Shown: positions 42,544 to 51,223, numbered from the stretch's first letter. The stretch: 64,000 bases of DNA from Parvularcula maris (GCF_024505085.1 NZ_JANIBC010000003.1:202681-266680); one strand, 5' to 3'. Made by a program: numbers and translations. The notes: a model not told the origin generated them from the sequence alone.

Positions 42544-42987
42544 ATGTCCTCCGAAAGGCCGAACACCCTCCTCGCCGTCCTCAGTTGCGGCCCCACCACG
42601 GAGTCCTGGCCGATCGAGGTGGCGTGGAGTTCCGCGTCCGAGGGCATCAGGACCATGCTGCTTCAGCCTGCTTCCGGCTGGTCGCTGTCCTCCTGGGACA
42701 AGGGCTACGAAGCCAAGCACAAGCTGCCGTTGGAACAGCTCCTCTCCGAAGGGAAGCCGCCGATCGAGGCCTGTCTGGTGCTCAACGCCGCGCTCGGCGG
42801 GCAGACCGTCGGCGTGCTGCATCCCGAGACCGACTGCGTCTGGCTCTACAAGCTCTACAAGGCCGGGCATGTGGAGCCGAACTACCGGCTCGTGGGCGTT
42901 GACGGCGGCGACGATGGCGAGGTGGTTCGGCCCGCCCATATGCTGGAAGGCTTGCAAGAGGGCGAGCCCCGCGCGCAAACGGGCTGA
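42544..42987 (+). CDS. Hypothetical protein resembling exonuclease-like (DEDD-fold) domains
   Basis: A 147-residue protein. The stretch SWPIEVAWSSASEGI, then LQPASGWSLSSWDKG, LLSEGKPPIEACLVLNAALGG, and VWLYKLYKAG follows the spacing of a family of exonuclease-like alphaproteobacterial proteins that normally start FLDxEAS. Here the acidic DxE pair is missing (LLAVLSCGPTTE), so catalysis is unlikely if the homology is right. The start is uncertain: ATG at 42544 or GTG at 42514. It abuts an alpha/beta hydrolase gene. The assignment is weak. Confidence 0.5.
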   Translation: MSSERPNTLLAVLSCGPTTESWPIEVAWSSASEGIRTMLLQPASGWSLSSWDKGYEAKHKLPLEQLLSEGKPPIEACLVLNAALGGQTVGVLHPETDCVWLYKLYKAGHVEPNYRLVGVDGGDDGEVVRPAHMLEGLQEGEPRAQTG

Positions 42988-43863
42988 ATGAGCTTCGATT
43001 CCAGTCCTCAGGAGATGCATATTCTCCGCGCAGGCTCGCGCAGCGAGGAGGGCACGCTGGTCTTCCTTCACGCCACGGGTCTCAACGCCTCCGCCTACAG
43101 GCCGCTTCTCTCGCGCCTCCGGTTCGGCGGCGAGGTGCTGGTGCCCAGCCTCAGGGGGCACGGCGCGACGACCCTGCCGGCGGACCCTTCCAAGCTGACG
43201 AGCTGGCAAGTGCTCGCCGACGATGTGGTCGGCATGCTCCTGGCGGAGGACTTCGCCTCGCCCCTGGTGCTCGCGGGGCATTCGGCGGGCGCGGTGACGG
43301 CGCTGCTCGCCGCCCGCAGGCTGCCCGCCGCGGCGGTCTTGATGATCGAGCCTGTGGTGCTGCCCCGTTGGATCGCCGTTGCCGCCGCCAGCCCCCTTCG
43401 GCGAGCCTTCGTCAACCGCATCCAGGTGGCCAAGCAGGCCGCCGCCCGCCGCCAGGACTTCCCCTCACGCGAGGCGGCTCGCAACTACTACAAGCCCAAG
43501 GCGTTCTTCAGGAACTGGGACGAGGAGGCGCTTGACGGCTACCTGGCCGAGGGCCTCCGCGACATCGAGGGCGGTGCGGAGCTGACCTGCGCCCCGGCGT
43601 GGGAGGCAGCCATGTTCCGCGCCCAGGCCCACGGCTTCTGGCCGCACCTCTCCGAGGTGATCGCCCAGGGCAAGCACGTAGCGATCCTAGGCTCGCAGGG
43701 GCGGACCACCTTCCCCGTCAAGGTGAGGCCCAAGGCGGCGGCCTTCGGCGCGAGGCTAAGGGAAGAGGAGGGGGGCCACATGCTGCCGCTCGAGAACCCC
43801 GACACCGTTGCCGACTGGATGAGCTACGAAATAAAAGGCGAAGCGCCCCCAACCAGGGTTTGA
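42988..43863 (+). CDS. Alpha/beta hydrolase family protein
   Basis: A 291-residue serine hydrolase. Motifs are the oxyanion region LVFLHATGLNASAYRPLL, LVPSLRGHGATTLP, and the nucleophile elbow LAGHSAGAVTALL with the expected serine in GHSAG. The acidic member of the triad may be in the IEPV region, and the histidine in EEGGHMLPLENP near the C-terminus. Substrate is unknown. It starts directly after the stop of the preceding gene, so they are probably cotranscribed. Confidence 0.88.
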   Translation: MSFDSSPQEMHILRAGSRSEEGTLVFLHATGLNASAYRPLLSRLRFGGEVLVPSLRGHGATTLPADPSKLTSWQVLADDVVGMLLAEDFASPLVLAGHSAGAVTALLAARRLPAAAVLMIEPVVLPRWIAVAAASPLRRAFVNRIQVAKQAAARRQDFPSREAARNYYKPKAFFRNWDEEALDGYLAEGLRDIEGGAELTCAPAWEAAMFRAQAHGFWPHLSEVIAQGKHVAILGSQGRTTFPVKVRPKAAAFGARLREEEGGHMLPLENPDTVADWMSYEIKGEAPPTRV

Positions 43864-43926
43864 CCGCGGGCTCGCCAGTGCTACGGGCGCAAGCTGGAAA
43901 GAACCACAACACCGTTCGGAATACTT

Positions 43927-44736
43927 ATGAGCCAGACTCCTCCCGCCAGTTCCCCTTCCGTCGAAGGTCAGATGTACCTCTTCCGCCGCGCCGAGCTCGT
44001 CACCCGCGAGCAGCACGGGAACATGGGCATCACCCGCCCCGAGAACCCGCTGGCTTTCTGCGCCGCCGCCCGCGCGGTTCCGCTGACCCTCAGCGAGATC
44101 ACCACCGCCATGCGCACCTACCCGGTGATCTTCGCCTCGGTCGAGAACCCGATCCCCCTTGCCGTGCTCGGTCTCGTCGACGACGAGAACCTGTTCATCG
44201 AAGAGGACGGCAACTGGACGGCGGACCACTACACGCCGGGCTATATCCGCCGCTACCCCTTCGCCCTCGCCCAGGATAAGCAGGGCGACCAGCAGAACCC
44301 ACGCATGGCGATCATCGTCGACGGCGAGTATGAGGGCCTGTCCTCCAGCCCCGAGATCCCCTTCTTCGAGAACGGCGAGCCCTCCGAGTCGATGCAGCAG
44401 GCGATGGAATTCTGCCAGAGCTACGAGCGCGACCGCATCCAGACCCAGCGCTTCGCCGAGACCCTCAAGGGCTACGACCTCCTCGCCCAGCAGATGGCCC
44501 AGTACAGCCCCGACGGCAAAGAGCAGCAGGCCTTCGCCCGCTATGTCGGCGTCGAGGAAGAGCGCCTGAAGAACCTCTCCGACGACAAGTTCCTCGAGCT
44601 GCGCAAGAGCAACATCCTGCCGATCCTCTACGCCCAGCTCATGTCCATGTCGAACTGGCGCACCCTGCTCGACCGCCGCGCCCGCAAGCACGGCCTCGAC
44701 ACCAACACCGTGCTCCAGCAGCAGAAGACGAACTAA
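43927..44736 (+). CDS. SapC family protein
   Basis: A 269-residue cytoplasmic-looking protein of the SapC family, named for a gene in an S-layer secretion region. Recognisable parts are ENPLAFCAAARAVPLTLSEI, YPVIFASVENPIPLAVLGL, the ENLFIEEDGNW segment, YTPGYIRRYPF and the C-terminal LPILYAQLMSMSNWRTLLDRR. The biochemical role is unknown. In alphaproteobacteria these genes are often near TonB receptors or tryptophan halogenases, which is not the case here. Confidence 0.88.
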   Translation: MSQTPPASSPSVEGQMYLFRRAELVTREQHGNMGITRPENPLAFCAAARAVPLTLSEITTAMRTYPVIFASVENPIPLAVLGLVDDENLFIEEDGNWTADHYTPGYIRRYPFALAQDKQGDQQNPRMAIIVDGEYEGLSSSPEIPFFENGEPSESMQQAMEFCQSYERDRIQTQRFAETLKGYDLLAQQMAQYSPDGKEQQAFARYVGVEEERLKNLSDDKFLELRKSNILPILYAQLMSMSNWRTLLDRRARKHGLDTNTVLQQQKTN

Positions 44737-44757
44737 GCACGCAAGAGGCGACGAGCG

Positions 44758-45516
44758 GTGACGGGCAGCTTCATCGAGACCTATCTCTGGCTGCTCGTTC
44801 CCATCTTCCTGCGCTACCTTCTTCTGGCGGGCGCCGTTCACCACGTCATGTGGGGGCGGCGCCCGCTTTCCTTTGCCAGCCCCCTCACGACCGCAAGGCC
44901 GCGCCGCGAGCATCTCCGCCGTGAGATCAAGACCTCCGCCCTTTCTTCGCTGATCTACGCGCTACCCGCCGCGGTCCTCGTGCAGGCGTTCAAGAACGGC
45001 GGCACGGCGCTGACCACCGAAACGCCTACGAGCCTTCTAGGCTGGCTGTGGATACCAGGTGCGGTGCTGGCGCTGATGCTGCTGCAGGACGCCTACTTCT
45101 ACTGGACCCACCGGCTGATGCATCTGCCGCGCTTCTACCGCGCGACGCATCACACCCACCACACCTCGAAGCAGCCGAGCTCGTTTGCCAGCTTCGCCTT
45201 CAGCGGGTGGGAGGCGGCGGCGGCGGCCTGGTTCGTGCCGTTTTTAGCTTTCGTCATCCCCATGCACTTGTCGGCCTTCGTCACCTTCGTCGCTATCGCC
45301 ACGCTGCAGGCGGTGATGAACCATGCGGGTTGGGAGGTGTACCCGAAGCGCTTTCTGGACGGACCGGTAGGCCGGTGGCTCATCACGGCACGGCACCACA
45401 ATCTTCACCACACCAAGTTCAGCCGGAACTACGGCCTGTTCTTCCGCTTCTGGGACAGGCTGATGGGGACGGACGACATGTCCGGCGATCCGATGGGGGG
45501 CACTGCCCGTGCTTGA
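44758..45516 (+). CDS. Sterol desaturase/fatty acid hydroxylase family protein
   Basis: A 252-residue integral-membrane di-iron enzyme. The three histidine clusters are HRLMH, HHTHH and HHNLHH, the expected ligands of the ERG3-type fatty acid hydroxylase family. Four to five hydrophobic segments surround them. Substrate could be a fatty acid, sterol-like or carotenoid lipid. The start is GTG at 44758. Its end overlaps the cupin gene by 8 nt, so the two are probably one transcript. Confidence 0.9.
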   Translation: MTGSFIETYLWLLVPIFLRYLLLAGAVHHVMWGRRPLSFASPLTTARPRREHLRREIKTSALSSLIYALPAAVLVQAFKNGGTALTTETPTSLLGWLWIPGAVLALMLLQDAYFYWTHRLMHLPRFYRATHHTHHTSKQPSSFASFAFSGWEAAAAAWFVPFLAFVIPMHLSAFVTFVAIATLQAVMNHAGWEVYPKRFLDGPVGRWLITARHHNLHHTKFSRNYGLFFRFWDRLMGTDDMSGDPMGGTARA

Positions 45517-45883
45517 GAAGATCGCCATTGCCGACCTCGCCGAAGCCAGGATCGACCGGTTCTTCGACCCCCACATCGTCGCAGACGTCAACGAGGCCCA
45601 GGTCAAGGTCGCCAAGTTCGGTTCAGCCTTCGACTGGCACAGTCATCCGGAAGAGGACGAGGCGTTTCTCGTCCTCAAGGGCAGGGTGGCCATCGACCTG
45701 AGAGACGGCACCGTCGAGCTCGAGGAGGGCGACTTCCTCAACGTCCCCGCCGGCGTCGAGCACAGGCCCAGGGCGCTCAGCGAATCCCCCATCGTGCTGA
45801 TGTTCGAGCGGGCCACGACCCTCAACACCGGGGATGCGGAGAGCCGCTTCACCGTCGAGACGCCTAAGAGGTTGGTGCCCTAG
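45509..45883 (+). CDS. Cupin-domain protein
   Basis: A 124-residue single-domain cupin. The first metal-binding motif is [22 protein letters not shown], with His-Ser-His and the following glutamate. The second motif region is [12 protein letters not shown]. Such proteins bind a metal and may be enzymes or sensors; no substrate can be deduced. GTG at 45509 lies inside the hydroxylase gene. The 3' end overlaps a convergent small gene by 4 nt. Confidence 0.88.
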   Translation: MLEKIAIADLAEARIDRFFDPHIVADVNEAQVKVAKFGSAFDWHSHPEEDEAFLVLKGRVAIDLRDGTVELEEGDFLNVPAGVEHRPRALSESPIVLMFERATTLNTGDAESRFTVETPKRLVP

Positions 45884-46080
45884 CGCTCGCTGAGATCGCC
45901 GGTGAAGGCTTCCTCGTCCGGGTCCCAGGCGGGCAGGTCGACGATCGGCGTCCGGCCTGCCGCAGCATAGGCGCGAAGCGAGGAGAGCCGCTCGAACGGC
46001 GCGGCGGAAGAGCCCCTCGAATAGGCGCGCTGGAAGCGTCCGGCGAGGTCCGCGGTCATGTCTTCGGTCAGATGTGTCAT
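45880..46080 (-). CDS. Small hypothetical protein
   Basis: A 66-residue acidic protein (start [20 protein letters not shown]) with no recognised domain. A strong ribosome binding site, GGAGGAAACG, precedes the ATG at 46080, which supports translation. It converges on the cupin gene with a 4-nt overlap. Function is unknown. Confidence 0.55.
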   Translation of the reverse strand: MTHLTEDMTADLAGRFQRAYSRGSSAAPFERLSSLRAYAAAGRTPIVDLPAWDPDEEAFTGDLSER

Positions 46081-46386
46081 CGTTTCCTCCACGCTGATGC
46101 CCGTCTCCCATCCCGGCGTCAGTCGTTCCAGCGGCCTGGTCTTGTTGCCTGTGGCCTTGATCGGAACATCCGAGCACGAAGGTGGACATCTGTCCATGTG
46201 AACAAGCATGAACCGTGCCAGTTCGCGTGTATCGGATTCGACACCTGCAATCGCCGCAAGAGCCTTCGCAGGCGCGGCAAGACCCCTTGCCAAAAGGGGT
46301 TCCGGGGGATAGGGGCCGCCCCTTCACGCGTGGGAGGGACGCCATCCTGCACCACGCTCACATCAACCTTTCGAGAGGTGTGTCTC
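46081..46386 (+). promoter_or_regulatory. Leader/promoter region of rplK-rplA
   Basis: About 300 bases without a convincing gene, covering the divergent start of the small minus-strand gene and the rplK leader. A hairpin ACCCCTT/AAGGGGT occupies 46282-46300, with no T-run, about 90 nt before rplK. L11-L1 operons are controlled by L1 binding to the leader in other bacteria; whether this hairpin is that site is unproven. No secE, nusG or tRNA gene is present here, although these often precede rplK. Confidence 0.4.
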
Positions 46387-46815
46387 ATGGCAAAGAAGAT
46401 TGCCGGCTACCTGAAGCTTCAGGTGCCAGCCGGGGCCGCGAACCCGTCGCCGCCCATCGGTCCCGCGCTCGGTCAGCGCGGCCTCAACATCATGGAGTTC
46501 TGCAAGGCGTTCAACGCCGCCACGCAGGACAAGGAGAAGGGGATGCCGATCCCCACGATCATCACGATCTTCTCCGACAAGTCCTTCACCTTCGAGACGA
46601 AGTCGCCGCCCGCGAGCTACTTCCTCAAGAAGGCCGCGAAGCTGCAGAAGGGCGGCCAGACCCCCGGACGTGAGGTCGCCGGTTCGGTGACCCAGAAGCA
46701 GCTCGAAGAGATCGCCGAGGCCAAGATGGCCGACCTCAACGCCAACTCTATCGAGCAGGCTGCCAAGATCATCGCCGGGTCCGCACGGGCCATGGGCCTC
46801 AAGGTGGAGGGCTAA
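46387..46815 (+). CDS. rplK: 50S ribosomal protein L11
   Basis: L11 forms the base of the GTPase-associated centre of the 50S subunit. The 142-residue protein starts [20 protein letters not shown] and contains [47 protein letters not shown] and the C-terminal rRNA-binding domain ending [14 protein letters not shown]. Length and sequence are highly conserved. rplA follows after 3 nt. Confidence 0.98.
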   Translation: MAKKIAGYLKLQVPAGAANPSPPIGPALGQRGLNIMEFCKAFNAATQDKEKGMPIPTIITIFSDKSFTFETKSPPASYFLKKAAKLQKGGQTPGREVAGSVTQKQLEEIAEAKMADLNANSIEQAAKIIAGSARAMGLKVEG

Positions 46816-46818
46816 GAC

Positions 46819-47517
46819 ATGGCTGAAGGTAAGCGCATGAAGTCCATCCGCGAGGGTCTGGACCGCGAGAAGCTGCACACCGTCGACGAAGCCGCCGCTG
46901 CGGTGAAGGAGCGGGCGAAAGCCAAGTTCGACGAGACGGTGGAGATCGCCATCAATCTCGGCGTCGATCCCCGCTATGCCGACCAGATGGTCCGCGGCGT
47001 CGCCACCCTGCCTAACGGCACGGGCAAGAACATCCGCGTCGCCGTCTTCGCCCGCGACGCCAAGGCCGACGAAGCCAAGGCTGCCGGTGCGGACATCGTC
47101 GGCGCAGAGGACCTCATGGAGGAGATCCAGGGCGGCAAGATGGATTTCGACCGTCTGATCGCGACCCCGGATATGATGCCCCTGGTGGGCCGCCTCGGTA
47201 AGCAGCTTGGCCCCCGCGGCCTCATGCCGAACCCGAAAGTCGGCACGGTGACCCCGAACGTGGCGAAAGCCATCGAGGACGCCAAGGGCGGCGCGGTGCA
47301 GTTCCGTGTCGAGAAGAACGGCATCGTCCACGCAGGCGTGGGCAAGGCCTCTTTCGACGCCGACAAGCTGGCCGAGAACATCAAAGCCCTAGTCGGCGCG
47401 GTCCAGAAGGCCCGCCCCTCCGGCGCGAAAGGCACCTACATCCAGAAGATCGCCGTCAGCTCCACCATGGGCCCCGGCGTGAAGATCGACCCGCAAGAAG
47501 CCATCGGCGCTGCGTAA
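46819..47517 (+). CDS. rplA: 50S ribosomal protein L1
   Basis: L1 binds 23S rRNA at the mobile stalk and represses its own mRNA in many bacteria. The 232-residue protein has [67 protein letters not shown] and the C-terminal [14 protein letters not shown]. Conservation is high. A strong terminator follows; rplJ and rplL, usually next, are absent. Confidence 0.98.
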   Translation: MAEGKRMKSIREGLDREKLHTVDEAAAAVKERAKAKFDETVEIAINLGVDPRYADQMVRGVATLPNGTGKNIRVAVFARDAKADEAKAAGADIVGAEDLMEEIQGGKMDFDRLIATPDMMPLVGRLGKQLGPRGLMPNPKVGTVTPNVAKAIEDAKGGAVQFRVEKNGIVHAGVGKASFDADKLAENIKALVGAVQKARPSGAKGTYIQKIAVSSTMGPGVKIDPQEAIGAA

Positions 47518-47543
47518 GCGCCCTCGTTTTCTTAGACAAGATA

Positions 47544-47572
47544 GCCCGCGCGACCCTCGCGCGGGCTTTTTT
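47544..47572 (+). terminator. Rho-independent terminator of rplK-rplA
   Basis: GCCCGCGCG (47544-47552) pairs perfectly with CGCGCGGGC (47558-47566) around a 5-nt loop, followed by TTTTTT (47567-47572). It lies 27 nt after the rplA stop. Confidence 0.95.
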
Positions 47573-47628
47573 GGGTTGGGCTGAGGGTTGACCCCCCTTT
47601 GTGTGCCATCGCCGTCCCCAAAGATGCT

Positions 47629-47738
47629 TTCCCACGGCGGAGGCGAAGCCGCAGACCGTGGGACCCATCTCCTAAACGGACAGCCGGGGCGCGGCGGAGT
47701 AAGAAGGGTCCCATGGATCGCTGCGCGACCATGCGAAG
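47629..47738. repeat. Dispersed repeat B, copy 2
   Basis: Related to 781-877. It shares TCCCACGG, ACCGTGGGACCCA, a variable middle, and GGGTCCCATGGATCGCTGCGCGACCATG. Most of the gap 47573-47873 is made of this element and the following GTAGGGCGG palindrome. No gene was recognised there. Confidence 0.5.
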
Positions 47739-47742
47739 ACCT

Positions 47743-47826
47743 GTAGGGCGGTCAGCCGAGGGGCTGGCCACGTTATAAGTACCGAGCTTCGAAACGCGAC
47801 CAAAGGCCTCGCCGCTGACCGCCCTA
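47743..47826. repeat. Palindromic GTAGGGCGG repeat D, copy 2
   Basis: Opens GTAGGGCGGTCAGC and closes GCTGACCGCCCT, a perfect 12-bp inverted repeat (AGGGCGGTCAGC/GCTGACCGCCCT) with a spacer of about 58 bp. It lies beyond the 3' end of arfB. Confidence 0.65.
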
Positions 47827-47873
47827 AGGCCGAGTACGCAGGCAGCAGCCCGCTAAGGTCGAAGATACCGCCT

Positions 47874-48305
47874 CTACTCACCCGCTGAAGGTGGCCGCCG
47901 CGAGGTCTTCAACTCACCCCGCTGCTGCTTGGCCTTCAGGCGCCGCTCGATCGAGCCCTTCGTCGGTCTCGTCTTCTTGCGCGGCGTCGGGCGGGGGAGG
48001 GCCTCGCGGATCATCTGGGCCAGGCGGCGGCGCGCATCCTCGCGGTTGGCGCTCTGGGTGCGGTGGCTGTCGGCCTGGAGGAGGATCGCCCCTTCCTTGG
48101 TGAGGCGGCTCCCCGCCAGCCTTGCAAGGCGGGCCTTTTGCGCCGGAAGGAGCTGCTCATTCGCCGCCAGGTCGAAGCGGAGCTGCACGGCGGTGGCCAC
48201 CTTGTTGACGTTCTGCCCGCCGGGGCCGGAAGCTCGGACGAAGCGCTCTTCGAGCTGCGCTGCTGGGATCGTCAGCTCGTCATTGACGGGAAGGTCTTCG
48301 GCCAT
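47874..48305 (-). CDS. arfB: Alternative ribosome-rescue factor / peptidyl-tRNA hydrolase ArfB
   Basis: ArfB (YaeJ) hydrolyses peptidyl-tRNA on stalled ribosomes. The 143-residue protein contains the release-factor catalytic motif ASGPGGQNVNKVATAVQLRFD with GGQ, and a basic C-terminal tail (RRLKAKQQRGELKTSRR) that enters the empty mRNA channel. It lacks the codon-recognition domains of RF1/RF2, which separates it from prfA at 54351. Length is right for ArfB. Confidence 0.93.
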   Translation of the reverse strand: MAEDLPVNDELTIPAAQLEERFVRASGPGGQNVNKVATAVQLRFDLAANEQLLPAQKARLARLAGSRLTKEGAILLQADSHRTQSANREDARRRLAQMIREALPRPTPRKKTRPTKGSIERRLKAKQQRGELKTSRRPPSAGE

Positions 48306-48324
48306 GGGTTCCGCCGATAGCAGA

Positions 48325-48349
48325 AAGGCCCGCCAGAGTGGCGGGCCTT
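48325..48349 (-). terminator. Terminator after the beta-helix protein gene
   Basis: AAGGCCCGCCA (48325-48335) pairs perfectly over 11 bp with TGGCGGGCCTT (48339-48349), loop GAG. In the minus direction it is followed by TTTCTG. It lies between the beta-helix gene and arfB. Confidence 0.75.
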
Positions 48350-48372
48350 GTGTTGAGAAGCCTGGCGACCTG

Positions 48373-49503
48373 CTAGCTGCGCTTGCGGCGGCGCTTGGGC
48401 TGGTCGCACATCCCGCGGGCGTCGAACTGCTTCATGCCGACATGGTCGGCCAGAAGCGTCACGCCGGAGGCCTGCCCCTTCTTGCCGGAGGGCGAGTTCA
48501 CCTTGCAGCCGGAGACGTGGTCGCCGAACTGGTTGCCGACAAGAATGGCCGTGCCCGAGCGGACCTCGATGCCGTCGCCCACATTGTCGTGGAAGCGGTT
48601 GCCCTCGATCGACACCGCATCGCCCGTGCCCTGAACGTAGAGCCCGTTGTGGCGGTTGTTCGAGATGGTGTTGCCCACCAGACGCGCCTGACCGGTGCCG
48701 GCATAGACGATGCCGCTCATCTGGTTGGAGGTGATGGTGTTGTGGCTGAGATCGGCATCCACATTGCCGACGAGCACGACACCGGCGCCGCTCATCTGGG
48801 AGATGGTGTTGTTCTGCAGCTCGACATGGTCGTAGGTCGAAGCACTGTCGCGGGCGTGGATGCGCACGCCGTTATTGCCGCCTTCGATGACCGAGTTAGA
48901 AACCCGCACGCGGCCTCCGGTGATGGAGAGGAGCGCCTGCGGGCTCTTGACCACGCTGTCGAGGTTGAACGGCTCGAGATGGCTCTCGCCGTTCAGGCTC
49001 ACCGGCTGTGCGTAGCTGCGACGCTTGCCGACGATTTGGGTGTTGGTCATCTCCAGCGCGCCTGCCGAGATCGACACGCACTGATCGCTGTTCGCCACGA
49101 ACATGATGCTCGTGACCCTGGCGGAGACCTTGGAGCTGCCGACTTTCAGGCAAGAACCGCTGCCTTCGAGGACGGGCATCCGGCCGCGCTCGTCGCGCAG
49201 CCCTCGAATAGAGACCGACTTGGTCAGGGTGATCGCCTCGGGCCTGTAAGTGCCGGGATGGACGACGATCTCGCCGTTCTCCTTCACCCGAGCCAGCGCC
49301 TCCTTGATCGTCTTCGCGCCCTTCCATTGGGAGTCGGTGCGGACGTCGACGATATGTTCCTTGACGATCTTCTCGGTCTTCTTCGGCTTGGAAATCTCCG
49401 TCTCGAAGCCGCCGATCTGCGCTGCCGCAGGGGCGGTCAGCGCGAGGGCCGTGCAGAGGGCCGCGAGGGCGATGGGCGGGGTCTGAAGCGCGTGTTTTGC
49501 CAT
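48373..49503 (-). CDS. Secreted right-handed parallel beta-helix protein
   Basis: A 376-residue exported protein. The signal peptide is ALAALCTALALTAPAAAQ. A domain beginning TIKEALARVKENGEIVVHPGTY matches the first turns of pectate-lyase-like folds. Repeated PbH1 units follow (VELQNNTISQMSGAGVVL, NTITSNQMSGIVYAG, NTISNNRHNGLYVQG, NRFHDNVGDGIEV). No clear catalytic aspartate cluster is seen, so it may bind polysaccharide rather than cleave it. The tail is very basic (PKRRRKRS). It follows a Sel1-repeat protein gene by 15 nt, so they probably form an operon. Confidence 0.85.
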   Translation of the reverse strand: MAKHALQTPPIALAALCTALALTAPAAAQIGGFETEISKPKKTEKIVKEHIVDVRTDSQWKGAKTIKEALARVKENGEIVVHPGTYRPEAITLTKSVSIRGLRDERGRMPVLEGSGSCLKVGSSKVSARVTSIMFVANSDQCVSISAGALEMTNTQIVGKRRSYAQPVSLNGESHLEPFNLDSVVKSPQALLSITGGRVRVSNSVIEGGNNGVRIHARDSASTYDHVELQNNTISQMSGAGVVLVGNVDADLSHNTITSNQMSGIVYAGTGQARLVGNTISNNRHNGLYVQGTGDAVSIEGNRFHDNVGDGIEVRSGTAILVGNQFGDHVSGCKVNSPSGKKGQASGVTLLADHVGMKQFDARGMCDQPKRRRKRS

Positions 49504-49518
49504 GAGATCATCCGTCCC

Positions 49519-50865
49519 TTAGTCGAAGTTGCAGTAGGCTTTCTGCGCCTTGTTGCCCGGCTCGTATTTGAGGTAGCCGGCCATGCGCAGGTGGAAGCAG
49601 GCCTCGGTGATGCTCTGCTGAAGAGGACGCTCGGCGATGATGCCCTCCACGTAGAAGATGCCCGCCGAGTAGTGCGCCAGGGGGTAGTCCTGGTCGGCGG
49701 CCCGCTTGAGCATCTCGATGGCGGCGACGCCGTCCTTCTTGGTACCGATGCCGCGGCCCAACATGACGCCATAGATGTGCTGGGAGGGGGCGTGTCCTCG
49801 CTCGGCGGCGCGCCGCATCAGCTCGACCGTCTGAAGAGGATCGAGAATGCCGGTGGCCACATCGGAGGCCATGGCGCGCTCTTCGTTGGAGAGTGGGCGT
49901 CCGCCACGCCGGTCGATGAAGAGCGAGGTCTGGAAGCGCTTGATCGCGGCAACCCGCTCGGCCTTGTCGAGCTTGTTGTTGTCGTTCTCGTCGAAGAAAA
50001 AGCCGACCGCGCGCAGCGCCTTGTCGACGACTTCCTCGTCGCCCTTGAACTCCTTGGTGAGCTCGTCGAGGGCGGCGCGGATCTCCTGGAACTGCAGCTT
50101 GGTGAGCTGGTCCTTGGCATCGCGCTCGCTCTTGGTGAGTGAGGCGTAGGTGTCGGGAAGGGGCGGCTGCCACTCCTCCGCCAAGGTCTTGGCCGCTGCG
50201 ACGTCGGTCTGCGCCATGAGGGTCTCCAGCGTGCCGACCATGGTGCTGGCGGCGGCGCTGGTGCCGCGCCCACGCCCCTTGGCGAGGTAGAGATATTTCA
50301 GCGCCTCGACATTGCTCTTCGGCAGGCCAATGCCCTGGGCGCGCATCTTCCCGAGCCGCAGCAGGTCGAAGCCGGAGCCGCCGCCTAGAAGGTCCTCCAC
50401 CCGGCGCTGAGCCGCCACGACCTGTCCGTCGGTCATCATCTCGCGGACCAGGGGAAGCCGCCGCTGCGCTGCGATGCGGGCGCCGATCTCGGCGGGCAGG
50501 GGGGTCTTCTGCTGGTAGTCGTCGAAGTCGTGGGTGGCGGCGATGGTGTACCAGGCCAGGGCCTCCACCGAGTCCTTCAGGACCACGCCGGTCTCCTCGG
50601 GCAGCATGTCATCGTCACCGGGAACGAGGTTCTGGTGGCTGTAAAGGTCGCCGAGAATGCGAGCCGAGCGGACATCGCCCGCCAGCGCCGATTTCTGCCA
50701 CAGGTCGATCGCGCCGATGACGCGGCTCTGGACATCCTGCTGCCCCTTCGCCGCGATATAGGTCTCGAGCGCGTTCTCGTAATCGGCAAAAGCCTGTGCG
50801 GAGAGCGCCGTTCCGGCCATCAGGCCAGCGAGGGCAACGCCCCGTATCCTACGCCATGCCATCAT
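49519..50865 (-). CDS. Secreted Sel1-like repeat protein
   Basis: A 448-residue exported protein with signal peptide (GVALAGLMAGTALSAQAFA). Sel1/TPR-like units are visible: SALAGDVRSARILGDLYS, LLRLGKMRAQGIGLPKSNVEALKYLYLA, ERGHAPSQHIYGVMLGRGIG and DQDYPLAHYSAGIFYVEG. Between them is a short stretch FFDENDNNKLDKAE that resembles an EF-hand calcium loop and may be coincidental. Sel1 proteins are adaptor scaffolds. It is probably cotranscribed with the beta-helix protein. Confidence 0.82.
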   Translation of the reverse strand: MMAWRRIRGVALAGLMAGTALSAQAFADYENALETYIAAKGQQDVQSRVIGAIDLWQKSALAGDVRSARILGDLYSHQNLVPGDDDMLPEETGVVLKDSVEALAWYTIAATHDFDDYQQKTPLPAEIGARIAAQRRLPLVREMMTDGQVVAAQRRVEDLLGGGSGFDLLRLGKMRAQGIGLPKSNVEALKYLYLAKGRGRGTSAAASTMVGTLETLMAQTDVAAAKTLAEEWQPPLPDTYASLTKSERDAKDQLTKLQFQEIRAALDELTKEFKGDEEVVDKALRAVGFFFDENDNNKLDKAERVAAIKRFQTSLFIDRRGGRPLSNEERAMASDVATGILDPLQTVELMRRAAERGHAPSQHIYGVMLGRGIGTKKDGVAAIEMLKRAADQDYPLAHYSAGIFYVEGIIAERPLQQSITEACFHLRMAGYLKYEPGNKAQKAYCNFD

Positions 50866-50989
50866 GTATCCTGCCCCCTCGCCTTTGCCCTTGCTTCTAC
50901 CCCGGCCGCCCGCTGGGGTGCGGAAAGTGCGGCTCAACTTGCTTATTAACAGTTCTTTACCCCGTCGCCCATCCCCCTAGGCCATCTTT

Positions 50990-51223
50990 TCATGAATCCG
51001 GTGCGCTCACCCGGTAGGCGAAGGCTTCAGGGTCTTGGAGGGCAACGGGTTCACAGACGAAGCCGGCACCTTTAGCGGCATGGGGGAGGTCTAGCTTGGC
51101 GAGCGGGTCGTCCGCGACCGCGACCATGCTCTCACCCCTCGCCATCCGCCGCATGGCGGCTTCCAGTTTGAGGACGGGGAGGGGGCACCGAAGGCCGCGC
51201 AGGTCGAGCTCATTTGCCATCAT
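50990..51223 (-). CDS. TusA/SirA-family sulfur carrier-like protein
   Basis: A 77-residue protein with the TusA signature LDLRGLRCPLPVLKLEAAMRR, containing the CPxP motif whose cysteine carries persulfide in tRNA thiolation. The middle VAVADDPLAKLDLPHAAKGAGF is also family-typical. Whether it is TusA itself or a paralogue cannot be told without the other tus genes. It is transcribed divergently from the RodZ-like gene. Confidence 0.9.
   Translation of the reverse strand: MMANELDLRGLRCPLPVLKLEAAMRRMARGESMVAVADDPLAKLDLPHAAKGAGFVCEPVALQDPEAFAYRVSAPDS

Noticed and set aside
47672..47881. A 69-codon minus-strand frame downstream of arfB
   Set aside because: It lies almost wholly inside repeats B and D and shows no ribosome binding site or domain.
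47929..50142. A 737-codon plus-strand open frame
   Set aside because: It runs antisense through arfB, the beta-helix gene and the Sel1 gene, all with strong domain evidence. It has no recognisable motif.
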